From: Imbricaverruca yamaguchii
Taxonomy: Eukaryota; Arthropoda; Thecostraca; Neoverrucidae
NCBI GenBank assembly: GCA_034440575.1
Contig: JAOTOL010001598.1
Span: 310,001-374,000 of the forward strand
Length of the DNA stretch: 64,000 bases
Direction of reading: 5' to 3'
Below, in pieces: positions 11,160 through 20,600 of this stretch (position 1 is its first letter; every line of letters starts with the position of its first letter). A model generated the notes under the pieces. That model searched no databases and had not been told where the DNA came from. It worked only from the letters and a program-made list of their open reading frames with translations. The translations under genes were made by a program, and so were the position numbers.

Positions 11160-11890
11160 CCGCTCGCGCTGTGGTTGCTGTGCCCACCAGCCCGGGGCCA
11201 GGGCTCACCTGGTGGTGGTAGTGGTGACGGTTGTGGTTGCTGTGCCCACCAGCCCGGGGCCAGAGCTCACCTGGTGGTGGTGGTGGTGGTGGTGGTGGTT
11301 GCTGTGCCACCCCCCCAGCTCCCCGGGCCGCACTGTGTGTGGTGTGGTGTGGTTGCTGTGCCCACCAGCCCGGGGCCAGAGCTCACCTGGTGGTGTTGGT
11401 GGTTGCTGTGCCCACCAGCCCGGGGCCAAGGCTCACCTGGTGGTGGTAGTGGTGACGGTTGTGGTTGCTGTGCCCACCAGCCCGGGGCCAGAGCTCACCT
11501 GGTGGTGGTAGTGGTGACGGTTGTGGTTGCTGTGCCCACCAGCCCGGGGCCAGAGCTCACCTGGTGGTGGTAGTGGTGACGGTTGTGGTTGCTGCGCCCA
11601 CCAGCCCGGGGCCAGAGCTCACCTGGTGGTGGTAGTGGTGACGGTTGTGGTTGCTGCGCCCACCAGCCCGGGGCCAGAGCTCACCTGGTGGTGGTAGTGG
11701 TGACGGTTGTGGTTGCTGCGCCCACCAGCCCGGGGCCAGAGCTCACCTGGTGGTGGTAGTGGTGACGGTTGTGGTTGCTGCGCCCACCAGCCCGGGGCCA
11801 GAGCTCACCTGGTGGTGGTAGTGGCGACGGTTGTGGTTGCTGCGCCCACCAGCCCGGGGCCAGAGCTCACCTGGTGGTGGTGGTGGTGGT
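11160..11890 (-). repeat. 62-bp array of exon 8 splice-donor copies
   Basis: On the gene strand each unit has caaccacaacc, then ccaccaccag and GTGAGCTCTGG plus ccccgggctggtgggc. The first copy is the real exon 8 end. About 11 CAG-GTGAGC copies follow in intron 8, plus one diverged unit near 11310. The regular 62-bp period (11431, 11493, 11555 and so on) shows recent homogenisation. Confidence 0.96.
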
Positions 11891-12046
11891 GGTGGTTGTG
11901 GTTGCTGTGGCCGTTGTGGCCGCCGGACGAGGACGGTGGCGGCTGGCGGTCGGCGGCGCCGTCGGCCGCCGCCGGTTCGCTCGGCTTCAGGTACGGTATC
12001 AGCGAGTGCCAGGCATACACATGGCCGCCGCCCTCTGGCGGAGCAC
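11871..12046 (-). CDS. cic: capicua coding exon 8 (WHSL ataxin-1-binding-type motif, His run)
   Basis: A 176-nt exon encoding APPEGGGHVYAWHSLIPYLK, then PSEPAAADGAADRQPPPSSSG and a His run ending HHHHHHHQ. The AWHSLIPYLKPSEP core matches vertebrate VFPWHSLVPFLAPSQP, the start of the sequence shared by short and long isoforms and the peptide bound by the ataxin-1 AXH domain. The acceptor TGCCCTCAG supplies GT to finish the arginine begun in exon 7. The donor CACCACCAG precedes GTGAGC, phase 0. The exon end is the last copy of a 62-bp array with about 11 donor copies, so the His run itself may have grown by the same slippage. Any alternative short-isoform first exon would splice to this exon. 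Confidence 0.91.
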
Positions 12047-12290
12047 CTGAGGGCAGGTCACCGACAGGTCAGGTCAGGTCAGCGGCCGATCTGGAGTAGG
12101 TCACCGACAGGTGAGGTCAGATCATCGGCGCACCTGAGCGCATATCATCGATCGACAGGTCAGGTCAGCAAAAGAGCTACGGACAGACCACCGACACGTC
12201 AGGTTAGGTCAGCGGCCAACCTGACAGCAGGTCACCGACAGGTCAGGTCATCGACGAACCTGAGGGCAGGTCACTGACAGAGGGGCACAC
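12046..12290 (-). repeat. Degenerate copies of the exon 8 splice acceptor
   Basis: On the gene strand ggtgacctgccctcag precedes exon 8 at 12047. Similar segments (gtgacctgccctcaggttc near 12255, gtgacctgctgtcaggttgg near 12220, atatgcgctcaggtgc near 12135) recur in the preceding 240 bp, mixed with ggtcaggtca steps. Only four or five recognisable copies remain. Confidence 0.75.
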
Positions 12291-12564
12291 GGAGGAGGAC
12301 AGGAGGGCACATATGTCATGACAGGGTGGTGCCATGTCAGGACACGCCTGTCCAGCTCAATGGACTTACGGGCATCAACATCAAGTATCATTAAGGTATC
12401 AGCGCCACCAGTGTTTCTACATGCCAGAAAACAAGCTACGCCATCCCCTTCATATAGAAAATCCCATGACGGGCCTGCTGGGTTGGCATATAATTTACAC
12501 AAGAAGCCTGCCCAGCGACCCACGCAACATCTCTCATCAACACCTCGCCTCGTGCAGCACTCAC
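12291..12564 (-). other. Intron 7, open in frame with exon 7
   Basis: The short intron (12047-12564) has no stop in the exon 7 frame. A strong donor, GCCC before GTAAGT at 12370, is in the same phase as the 12565 donor. An ATG at 12391-12389 opens seven codons (MILDVDA) into that donor, a possible short-isoform start. Confidence 0.4.
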
Positions 12565-12889
12565 GTCTCTCCTTGACACCCTCAGCTGCCCCGTTTTTTG
12601 CCGACGACCCATTGACGTGGTGCGGCTGCTCGGAGAAGTCGTGCTGCTGCTCCTGCTGCAGCAGCTGGGGCTGCTGCTCTTGCTGCAGCAGCTGCTGCTG
12701 TGGCAGCGGCGGCGGCGGCAGCGGTGGCGGCAGCGACGGCGGCGGCGGCCGGGCCGTGCTCAGGTCAACGCCACACGTGGGCGCCGTCAGTGCCTGCTGC
12801 AGCAGCGCCGGCTGCTGACGGCGCGGAGCCGACACCGACTGCGGCACCACCACCTTGCTGACCTGGATCGGCCGCTGCAGCCGCGGCTC
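12565..12889 (-). CDS. cic: capicua coding exon 7 (Gln/Pro-rich)
   Basis: A 325-nt exon starting EPRLQRPIQVSKVVVPQSVS, then a poly-Pro block and QQQLLQQEQQPQLLQQEQQ, ending NGAAEGVKER. The acceptor CACCAG precedes GAG in phase 0. The donor chosen is AGA C before GTGAGT, phase 1, which joins exon 8 to make arginine. A second in-frame, same-phase donor, GATGCCC before GTAAGT at 12370, would lengthen the exon by 195 nt with no stop, so the 3' limit is uncertain. The acceptor is the last copy of a 28-bp tandem array running rightward, and some upstream copies are also in phase with an open frame. Confidence 0.82.
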
Positions 12890-13350
12890 CTGGTGGCGCA
12901 CAGGTGTGTCACGGCTCCTGGGTACAGGTGTGTCAGGCTCCTGGTGATGTTGGCTTGTGACATCAGGTGTGTCACGGCTCCTGGCGACGTGTGTGTCACG
13001 GCTCCTGGTGACATACAGGTGACGTACAGGTGTGTCACGGCTCCTGATGATATAAGGTGTGTCACGGCTCCTGGTGATGTACAGGACTGGCACAGCTCCT
13101 GGTGTGTCACGGCTCCTGGTGACATACAGGTGTGTCACGGCTCCTGGTGACATACAGGTGTGTCACGGCTCCTGGTGACATATAGGTGTGTCACGGCTCC
13201 TGGTGACGTACAGGCCTGGCACAGCTCCTGGTGACATACAGGTGTGTCACGGCTCCTGGTGACATACAGGCCTGTCACGGCTAATGGTGACGTATAGACC
13301 TGCCACGGCTAATGGCGACGTATAGACCTGTTACGGCTCCTCGTGACATT
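12890..13350 (-). repeat. 28-bp array of exon 7 splice-acceptor copies
   Basis: On the gene strand units read tgacacacctgtatgtcacc then AG and GAGCCG. The real junction, cacctgtgcgccaccag before GAGCCGCGG, is the last copy. About 15 copies lie upstream in intron 6, most keeping CACCAG. The outer copies (13260-13350) are diverged. Confidence 0.93.
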
Positions 13351-13664
13351 CAGTCCTGCCACAGCGGACGGTCACACCTCCCGTTGACATACGAGCCTGC
13401 CACAGCTCCCGGCAACACACAGATCTGTCACAGCGCAGAGCAAAGTAGCAGCCATCACCAGAGCCGTCACAGCACAGCAGAGCAGTCGTCCGATCCGTCA
13501 CAGCGGAGAATCGCGCAGCGGCGGCCATCCTGACTAACCACGGATCGAACGATGTCGGCTCGTTCGCTTACCTCGACCAGGCTTCAGCACTGAGACCCTT
13601 GACCCTTCCGTGTCTTTTGAAATATTGCTCATTACTTCGAGCCCACGATGTACGCACACGCACA

Positions 13665-13747
<83 letters not shown>

Positions 13748-14191
13748 TGGGATCTACCCTTGAGAGTAGGCTTGCGAATGAGGAAGATGATACCAGTTAA
13801 AACGCACAAACACGACCGGATAATCAATACATCAGGACAAAGAGGAACTACATCAATGGGCACAATTGTTCAATTGAATCAATTACGTGCAGGATTCGAC
13901 GCTGCGAACAACAAGCGTATTCTAGGTGGACTTCAATTCCCAGGACCAACTATGCGCTCTCCAACTTCGCAATGATGTCCGAGTTGATAAGGCGCACGGC
14001 GACTCGAGCCGACCAAACCTGGCCAAAACACACCAGTGCAGCAAACCTTCAGCCAAGACAACACCGGCATAAAATTGACTTGTGCGCAACGATTGGTCTT
14101 AGGGCACACAGACTGACTGCGGGCTTTGGAGCGCAGCGCCTTAGAACATCTCGCCTCAGCTACCGATCTCCAAAGTTCGATCAGGCTACCG
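13351..14191. other. Intron 6, unique sequence around the (TA)n tract
   Basis: No exon or element besides the microsatellite is seen. Confidence 0.4.
13669..13745. repeat. (TA)n microsatellite
   Basis: About 77 bp of uninterrupted TA follows acacgcacacgca. It is likely length-variable and cruciform-prone. Confidence 0.98.
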
Positions 14192-14452
14192 AGTGAGCCG
14201 GGACCGGAGCCGGGACCGGAGCCGGGACCGGAGCCGGGACCGGAACCGGAGCTGGGACCGGAGCCGGGACCGGAGCCGGGACCGGAGCCGGGACCGGAGC
14301 CGGGACCGGAGCCGGGACCGGAGCCGGGACCGGAGCCGGGACCAGAGCCGGGACCGGAGCCGGGACCGGAGCCGGGACCGGAGCCGGGACCGGAGCCGGG
14401 ACCGGAGCCGGGACCGGAGCCGGGACCGGAGCCGGGACCGGAGCCGGTACCA
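14192..14452 (-). repeat. 12-bp array (GAGCCGGGACCG)n in intron 6
   Basis: About 21 units of 12 bp. On the gene strand it encodes a Gly-Ser-Gly-Pro period in frame with read-through from exon 6. Confidence 0.98.
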
Positions 14453-14517
14453 GAAGACGACCGCCGGCCGTCCGTCGCGTCGCTCGGCGGACCCGGCGAC
14501 CGCGCGCCGCCGCTCAC

Positions 14518-14623
14518 CTGTATCACCGAGCTGGGCTTGCTCTCGGCCGGCAGCGTGGTCGGCACCAGCGCCGGCTGGTGGATGACCGTGGAGGCGGGCG
14601 CGTCGGGCCGCACCAGCTCAGGC
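14518..14623 (-). CDS. cic: capicua coding exon 6
   Basis: A 106-nt exon encoding 35 residues, [20 protein letters not shown] followed by [15 protein letters not shown], after the arginine shared with exon 5. It is recognised by flanking signals (acceptor CTCTGCCGGCAG, donor ATA CAG before GTGAGC) and by phase (2 in, 0 out) fitting both neighbours. The sequence has the hydrophobic and proline pattern of the low-conservation region between the C-clamp block and the short-isoform shared part, but I cannot match it residue by residue to known capicua. Read-through into the following intron stays open into a Gly-Ser-Pro-Gly repeat for many codons, so intron retention would not stop at once. Confidence 0.85.
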
Positions 14624-14738
14624 CTGCCGGCAGAGGCACCGTCACCGGCAGTCGCGGCAGCTCGCATCAACACGGTGGTCAGCGGCCATCGGCCGTACCG
14701 CACGGCCAGTCAGCGAACGCGACCGATTGGAATGGATC

Positions 14739-14882
14739 GTGGTTTTACGACGCACTCAGCAGCTGAGGCCGTATGACGTCGCCTGCCTCTCACGCTGGCA
14801 GGAAGGGCGGGCATCGCGGGGAATCGAACCCCGTACCTCTGGCGTGCCAGACACTCAGCTTAACCACACAACCACCGACCTC
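14739..14882 (-). mobile_element. tRNA-derived SINE, head type G
   Basis: The minus strand reads ggtcggtggttgtgtggtta (A-box region), ggggttcgattccccgcgat (B box), then cagcgtgagaggcaggcgac and gtgcgtcgtaaaaccac. It is the same family as 63150-63270. It lies about 115 nt upstream of the exon 6 acceptor. Confidence 0.88.
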
Positions 14883-15007
14883 CCGAAGGCGCCCGGGGCG
14901 GGAGGCGTCGCTAAGTCAACATCGCTAACCATGTCATATGCCATTGGCCAGCGTACCTCAAGAGCCAACTCGTGCTTGCTGGACATATTAATGTTAATGC
15001 CAACGCC

Positions 15008-15345
15008 GCCCCGATGACTCAGTTTGTAAGAGCGCTGGTCTGCTTTTGTCTCCAGTGCCCTTGCAACACAGGGTTCGAGTCGCCCCATGCGCTCTTGTTT
15101 AACACCCGACTGGAAATGTCAATTGAAAACTGGCTCGATAAGGCACGGGGACGGCCTACCGGGGCGGCCATGTCGGTGCATCGACGGCACGTTGACTATC
15201 AAAATTGTGCCGTTGAACTGGAATTCACAGATCCGGTGGCGAGACCAGAGCTCACGCGACAAGCTCTGCTTAGCGACAGGACCCTGATCCATAAAGTCAT
15301 CACAACACGAATTCGGATTACATTTCTGACGACAAAAACAATACG
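15008..15345 (+). mobile_element. tRNA-derived SINE, family with GATAAGGC body (copy 2)
   Basis: The head reads gactcagtttgtaagagcgc (A box) and cagggttcgagtcgcccc (B box). The body includes ggctcgataaggcacgggga, catgtcggtgcatcgacggc and cgacaagctctgcttagcga. It matches 7577-7895 throughout but has no similarity to the tail of the other SINEs. Confidence 0.9.
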
Positions 15346-15444
15346 GGCGCGACAGTGAACCTTAATGTACTCAGCGTTCCACCAGCCATTTTGAACTCAT
15401 CTCGCCTGGCGATCTGAAGCAGTACTGAACCTAATCTGATTGCC

Positions 15445-16105
15445 TAGGGCAATACCGGACCTCACCCGATGACCCGGGAGCGGTACCAGAGCTCGCCTGA
15501 TGACCCGGGAGCGGTACCGGAGTTCACCTGATGATCTGGGAGCGGTACCGGTCCTTACCTGATGATCTGGGAGCGGTACCTGAGCTCAACTGATGATCTG
15601 GGAGCGGTACCGGTCCTCACCTGACGATCTGGGAGCGGTACCGGACCTCACCTGATGATCTGGGAGCGGTGCCGGAGCTCACCTGATGATCTGGGAGCGG
15701 TACCGGAGCTCACCTGATGATCTGGGAGCGGTACCGGAGCTCACTTGATGATCTGGGAGCGGTACCGGACCTCACCTGATGACCCGGGAGCGGTACCGGA
15801 GCTCACCTGATGATCTGGGATCGGTACCGGTCCTTACTTGATGATCTGGGAGCGGTACCGGTCCTCACCCTGACGATCTGGGAGCGGTACCGGACCTCAC
15901 CTGACGATCTGGGAGCGGTACCGGAGCTCGCCTGATGATCTGGGAGCGGTACCGGAGCTCACCTGATGATCTGGGAGCGGTACCGGAGCTCACCTGGTGA
16001 TCTGGGAGCGGTACCGGAGCTCACCTGATCTGGGAGCGGTACCTGAGCTCACCAGATGACCCGGGAACGGTACCGGAGCTCACCTGATGATCTGGGAGCG
16101 GTACT
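15445..16105 (-). repeat. 31-bp array of exon 5 splice-donor copies
   Basis: On the gene strand each unit reads ggtaccgctcccagatcatc followed by AG and GTGAGCTCC. The first copy is the real end of exon 5 (22 exonic nt plus 9 intronic nt). About 20 copies follow into intron 5. Most keep GTGAGC or GTAAGG after CAG; a few have lost the GT (for example GTTGAGC near 15590). Confidence 0.96.
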
Positions 16106-16276
16106 GGACGGGCAGCTGGGCGCGGTGCGGACTGAGCTGCCACCGGCCGCCAGAGGCCACCGCCGGCCCCTGCGGGATCGGCCGGAAGTGGTGCTGCGTG
16201 GCCGCCGGCGGCACCGGCGACGGCGGGTTCGAGGCTGAGAACGCCGGCGTCGTCGACCTCGAGTTGCCCAGCGACA
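16084..16276 (-). CDS. cic: capicua coding exon 5 (VSLGNSRSTTPAF segment)
   Basis: A 193-nt exon beginning VSLGNSRSTTPAFSASNPPS and ending LPVQYRSQIIR, a long-isoform block found in vertebrate CIC-L just after the acidic segment. The acceptor GTGTCGCCAG adds TG to the G left by exon 4. The donor is ATC ATC AG before GTGAGC, phase 2, completed by the first base of exon 6. The last 22 nt of the exon and the first 9 nt of the intron form the unit of a 31-bp tandem array of about 20 copies running leftward, so the true donor is the first of a series. Use of any later copy would read AGG TGA, an immediate stop, so only the first is productive. Confidence 0.91.
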
Positions 16277-16295
16277 CTGGCGACACGGAGCATGC

Positions 16296-16640
16296 CGGGG
16301 CTCAGCAGACGGCAGACACCGGGGAGGTATTACTCGATGGGGTAAGGCTCACCCTAGGACGGTGTCTGTCGGACAGGGTCAGCAGATGGCAGACACCGGG
16401 GAGGTGTTACTTGATGGGGTGAGGCTTACCCTGGGGCAGGGTGCTTGTTGGACAGGGTCAACAGATGGCAGACACCGGGGAGGTGTTACTTGATGGGGTA
16501 AGGCTTACCCTGGGGCAGGGTGCTTGTTGGACAGGGTCAGCAGACAGCGGACACCGGGGAGGTGTTACTTGATGGGGTAAGGCTTACCCTGGGGCAGGGT
16601 GTTTGTTGGACAGGGTCAGCAGACAGCGGACACCGGGGCC
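16296..16640. repeat. 79-bp minisatellite abutting the exon 5 acceptor
   Basis: Four to five units contain gggtcagcagacagcggaca, ccggggaggtgttacttgat and ggggtaaggcttaccctggg. The array reaches to within about 20 nt of the exon 5 acceptor. The first partial unit covers the probable branch-point area (CTGCTGA on the gene strand). Confidence 0.94.
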
Positions 16641-16964
16641 TTGTTTCTCGGCGACATGAGGCTCACCACCAAGGACTTAAAGAGGGAGGATTACTCGGCA
16701 GATCCAGCACCTGTAGGTGGACAACTCTCGGGCAGGGTGTCCGCGCGACAGGACCAGCAGGCGGCAGGCACCAGTCACCGACAGGTCGTGGTCGTACAGG
16801 ACACCAGCATCACACTCGACGACCGACCTGGCGGCGCGTTTCGACTCCCACCGGACACGCTGACACCACCGGGGGCACGCGGGCGCCGGCCGTTCAGTGA
16901 GACGCGCCACCAGACACCAGACGCCACGCGGTCTGACACCAGACGCCACGCGGTCTCACGCCAG

Positions 16965-17285
16965 ACGCCACGCGGTCTCACGCCGCACAGCGGCACACAC
17001 TCTGACGCCGGACAGTGCAGCGGCACACTCTGACGCCGGACAGTGCAGCGGCACACTCTGACGCCGGACAGTGCAGCGGCACACACTCTGACGCCGGACA
17101 GTGCAGCGGCACACTCTGACGCCGGACAGTGCAGCGGCACACACTGACGCCGGACAGTGCAGCGGCACATTCAGACGCCGGACAGTGCAGCGGCACACTG
17201 ACGCCGTACAGCGGCACACTCTGACCCCGGACAGTGCAGCGGCACACACTCTGACGCCGTACAGCGGCACACATTCTGACGCCAC
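16965..17285. repeat. ~27-bp minisatellite in intron 4
   Basis: The unit is gacgccggacagtgcagcgg plus cacactct, about 11 copies, some shortened. Confidence 0.93.
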
Positions 17286-18154
17286 CGGCCCAGTTGTCGC
17301 GTCGCCATCGTCGCTACACCGCTGCAGTGCACTGCAGCCACACAGCGACTGCAGGCAGAGCACTGCAGTGTGTTCCAGCACGTCCACATGGCGCCGGACA
17401 CCGCAACTCAAGTCCCGGAGCGGCGATGAACGTCCGGCAGCGGGGCTGCCACATAGCCGACGGGGCCACAGCACGAGCCTAGAGACGGCGGCGGCTGCCT
17501 GCTGTACGAATTATCCTGCCTTGATGCTAGACAACACCATCAATCCAAATGGCGTGATAATGAGTCAAAGATAAGGGAGGCTTCTCACACCATCGCCCCC
17601 CATCCCCCACCCCCGCCGCCTTTCGGCACATGATAATTCCTGTTCCAAAAACTGGGAGGGTGGCCAAATCTGGAGCTGGCAAATTTAACCCCACAGGCAA
17701 GAGTTCAATGGCGATCAGCGAAACACCTGTACTTGCAATACAATGGAAATGCATTATGGAGATACCGAAGTGGGCGTTCCGCGGAATGCACCAACGAAGA
17801 CCACCACCTGAATTCGCAGACCAGCAGCTGTGGGCCAGACAACGCCGTTACGCCATTATTTCCGGGAAGCCCACGCCGCTGTGGATGTGTCTGGCATAAC
17901 CAGGGGATGGGTTTTGCGAAATGAGGTTAGGAGAAAAGTGCAGCAGTAGTTGTGGGTATATGTCATTTTCACGACAGAATGATAGCAAACTTCAAAGATT
18001 CGCTATACAATGTTAATTTATCACATACGCGGGCTACACATCAGTGATATCCACATATGATAACAAAATGGAAAGCATAAAAAGAAGGCCAACTTAAGCC
18101 TCCAATGGTGAGTAGAACTACGATGTCTGGGAAGGACTATTGTCAGCGCGCGAG
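17286..18154. other. Intron 4, unique sequence
   Basis: No coding exon or element is seen in this stretch. Confidence 0.4.
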
Positions 18155-18329
<175 letters not shown>

Positions 18330-18393
18330 CACCCACGCCGTCAGCCGGATGCATTTCTCACCCCGAGCACCGGCTGCCCCGCCCGTGACTCAC

Positions 18394-18506
18394 CCATGAT
18401 GTTGGCGGCCTCCTCGACGCGCGGGTCAGCCAGCTGCGAGTAGCTGGGCGAGGTGGTCGACAGCGACTCGCCGCTGTTGTCGTCGCCCCACTCCTCCTGC
18501 TTCATC
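18394..18506 (-). CDS. cic: capicua coding exon 4 (acidic EEWGDD segment)
   Basis: A 113-nt exon encoding GMKQEEWGDDNSGESLSTTS and SYSQLADPRVEEAANIM. It aligns by eye with the vertebrate CIC-L segment EFDWGDETSRDSEASS...FDECEAAVML, which also follows the C-clamp. The acceptor is CGCGGCAG and the donor ATG G before GTGAGT. Phases are 2 in and 1 out, matching exons 3 and 5. Joining to exon 5 gives NIM-VSLGNSRSTTPAF, parallel to vertebrate VML-VSLGSSRSGTPSF, which strongly supports both exons. A (CA)n tract of about 170 bp starts about 65 nt inside the next intron. Confidence 0.94.
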
Positions 18507-18682
18507 CTGCCGCGGGGAGGCGCCGGCCGGTCAGGTCGTGGCATCACCCCGGTCACGACACAGCCCGGTGTCGAGCACACACATCAGAAGGGCCGATCAT
18601 GCGGACAGGCGTCGCACCGAAAATATGCGGAGATATTGCGTTTGCGAGGACAAGGTGCAGTACGCCACATATCCCTACTTTG

Positions 18683-18740
18683 CAATTTAGGGGCGCATCG
18701 ACTGCAGAGGTCATTTAGCACACATATCAGATCCTCACTA
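18683..18740 (-). mobile_element. Decayed SINE 3' domain
   Basis: The sequence tgcaatttaggggcgcatcg, actgcagaggtcatttagc matches the tail consensus with gaps. Confidence 0.5.
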
Positions 18741-19570
18741 TCACCATCACGGGCTGTGGTCAGGGGAAACCCGTCGCATGCCCCACGCTGCAGACGTACG
18801 GGTGCAAGTGCTGGGCCATTAGCACTGCCACCCGCCGAGGAAGTGGTCAATTTGGCCACGAAAACAGAGCGACCTGCGGGCACTAGAACCAGCATGCTCA
18901 GTGCCGCACTTACGCCGTAAGTAATCGCAGGAATTCCCGTGGGCACAATCAGCATAAACCTGCGACTCAGCGGTCGCATCACCACCGTGATATCACCATT
19001 TTTCGAAGGCCAGCGAGTGTTGCCGTACGTGGGCGACACCTGTCGTCGGCTGTGAGGAGCAACACACCACCCCTGGTGTACTCAGCTGCAGGCCCTGCCC
19101 CGCATGTCACCACAAACCGACTCTGGGCCGGTCGAACACCAACAACCCTTGTTTATTTGATTCAGATATCAAGGCGGGCAAAGAGCTTGTTTATGACGGC
19201 TGCACCGGCCAGCAGAGAAGCGGTCGAGCATGGTGCCCGACGCAAGCCCAGAGAGGTAACTGCACTACTGGCAGCGGGCCCGCCGACGCCACAAGTGGGG
19301 CGTAGTTACACTGAACCAGTAAAACGCCTCAGCGGTCGGCAGGAAACGGTGCATGCTGGCGACGGCAGGATGTGACCAGCACGACGCACAACGGTCGATG
19401 CTTCCCAGATCTCGGCCGCCCCACATTCAAGCGCTTCCCGGAGCCGATGTGCACGGTTTCGCGCAGTTGCCTGGTATTTTGTCCCGCCGTCGCGCACGGT
19501 GTCAGGGCGGACGTGTGGTGCACGCGTGAGCCTGCCGTGGGTGGCCGCGGTTCGCGCCACTGGAAGAAGA

Positions 19571-19712
19571 AGGCTATATAGCGTCGCCAACCTCTCACGC
19601 CGATTGGTCGCGGGTGGACTCGGTAAATTCCGCCGGCTGCGAGATTCGAACACACGATCTCGCGATCAATAGTCGGGCGCTAAACCAACGGAGCTACAGC
19701 GGCCCCCTCGCG
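19571..19712 (-). mobile_element. tRNA-derived SINE, second head type
   Basis: The minus strand reads ggccgctgtagctccgttgg (A box) and gtgtgttcgaatctcgcagc (B box), then cgcgaccaatcggcgtgaga and ggttggcgacgct. The body is shared with the 21683 copy although the head differs. The far tail is lost. Confidence 0.85.
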
Positions 19713-20034
19713 CCACGGGACTACCGCCAACCGGCCACGTCACTGACCCCTCCCCCTGTCCCATCCACTGTCCGGGCGTGGCGCGCCGGACGCCCGTAAC
19801 GACATGGCACCTGACCGGCGCGCGCTTTCACATCGTCAGGCCGCCAGCCCGTCGAGCCGGCGGTGGGCGACGCGCACCACGCACGGCGCCAGGCCGGTCG
19901 CCCGCCCGGGCGCCGCTGCCGCGCCGGCCAGCAGCCGTGCTCCGACTCGTCGTCACCGCCCGCGGCGTCTCGCACGGAGGTCAAGAGCGCGCCGAACCGG
20001 CTGCGGCGCGCCGGCGCGACGCTGACTCATCGGC

Positions 20035-20600
20035 AGGAGCGGTGCCCACCGGCGGGAGGCGACACCCAGTCAGGGGGACTGGCGCCCACCACCACCACGG
20101 CCGGAGCGGTGCCCACCGGCGGGAGGCGACACCCAGTCAGGGGAGGGGGACTGGCGCAGCCCAGTCCAGGGGGACTGGCGCCCCCACCACCACGACCGGA
20201 GCGGTGCCCACTGGCTGGAGGCGACACCCAGTCAGGGGGAGGGGGGACTGGCGCCCACCACCACCACGACCGGAGCGGTGCCCACTGGCTGGAGGCGACA
20301 CCCAGTCAGGGGGAGGGGGGACTGGCGGCCCCTGACCTCGGCAGGAGCAGTGCTCACTAGGGGGAGGCGACACCCAGTCAGGGGGGACTGGCGCCCGCCA
20401 CCACGACCGGAGCGGTGCCCACTGACTGGAGGCGACACCCAGTCAGGGGGGAGGGGGGACTGGCGCCCCCCACCACCACGACCGGAGCGGTGCCCACTGG
20501 CTGGAGGCGACACCCAGTCAGGGGGAGGGGGACTGGCGGCCCCTGACCTCGGCCGGAGCGGTGCCCACTAGAGGGGACGCGACACCCAGCTGGAGGGGCT
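20035..20600. repeat. ~70-bp minisatellite in intron 3
   Basis: The unit contains cggagcggtgcccactggct, ggaggcgacacccagtcagg and gggactggcgcc, with variable poly-G and ccaccaccacgacc steps, about 8 units. Confidence 0.93.

Larger units (their letters stand above)
18507..20034. other. Intron 3, exon 4-proximal part
   Basis: No exon is seen. It holds a weak SINE tail near 18683 and a good SINE at 19571-19712, then GC-rich sequence to the array. Confidence 0.5.

Noticed and set aside
14739..14882. A possible genuine tRNA gene (minus strand)
   Set aside because: A- and B-box-like sequences are present but acceptor-stem pairing is not visible, and the same head with a body and tail recurs at 63150, so it is a SINE.
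20035..20600. Another junction-derived array in intron 3
   Set aside because: The unit has CTCCAG on the gene strand but no exon boundary of similar sequence is found nearby, so it was left as an ordinary minisatellite.
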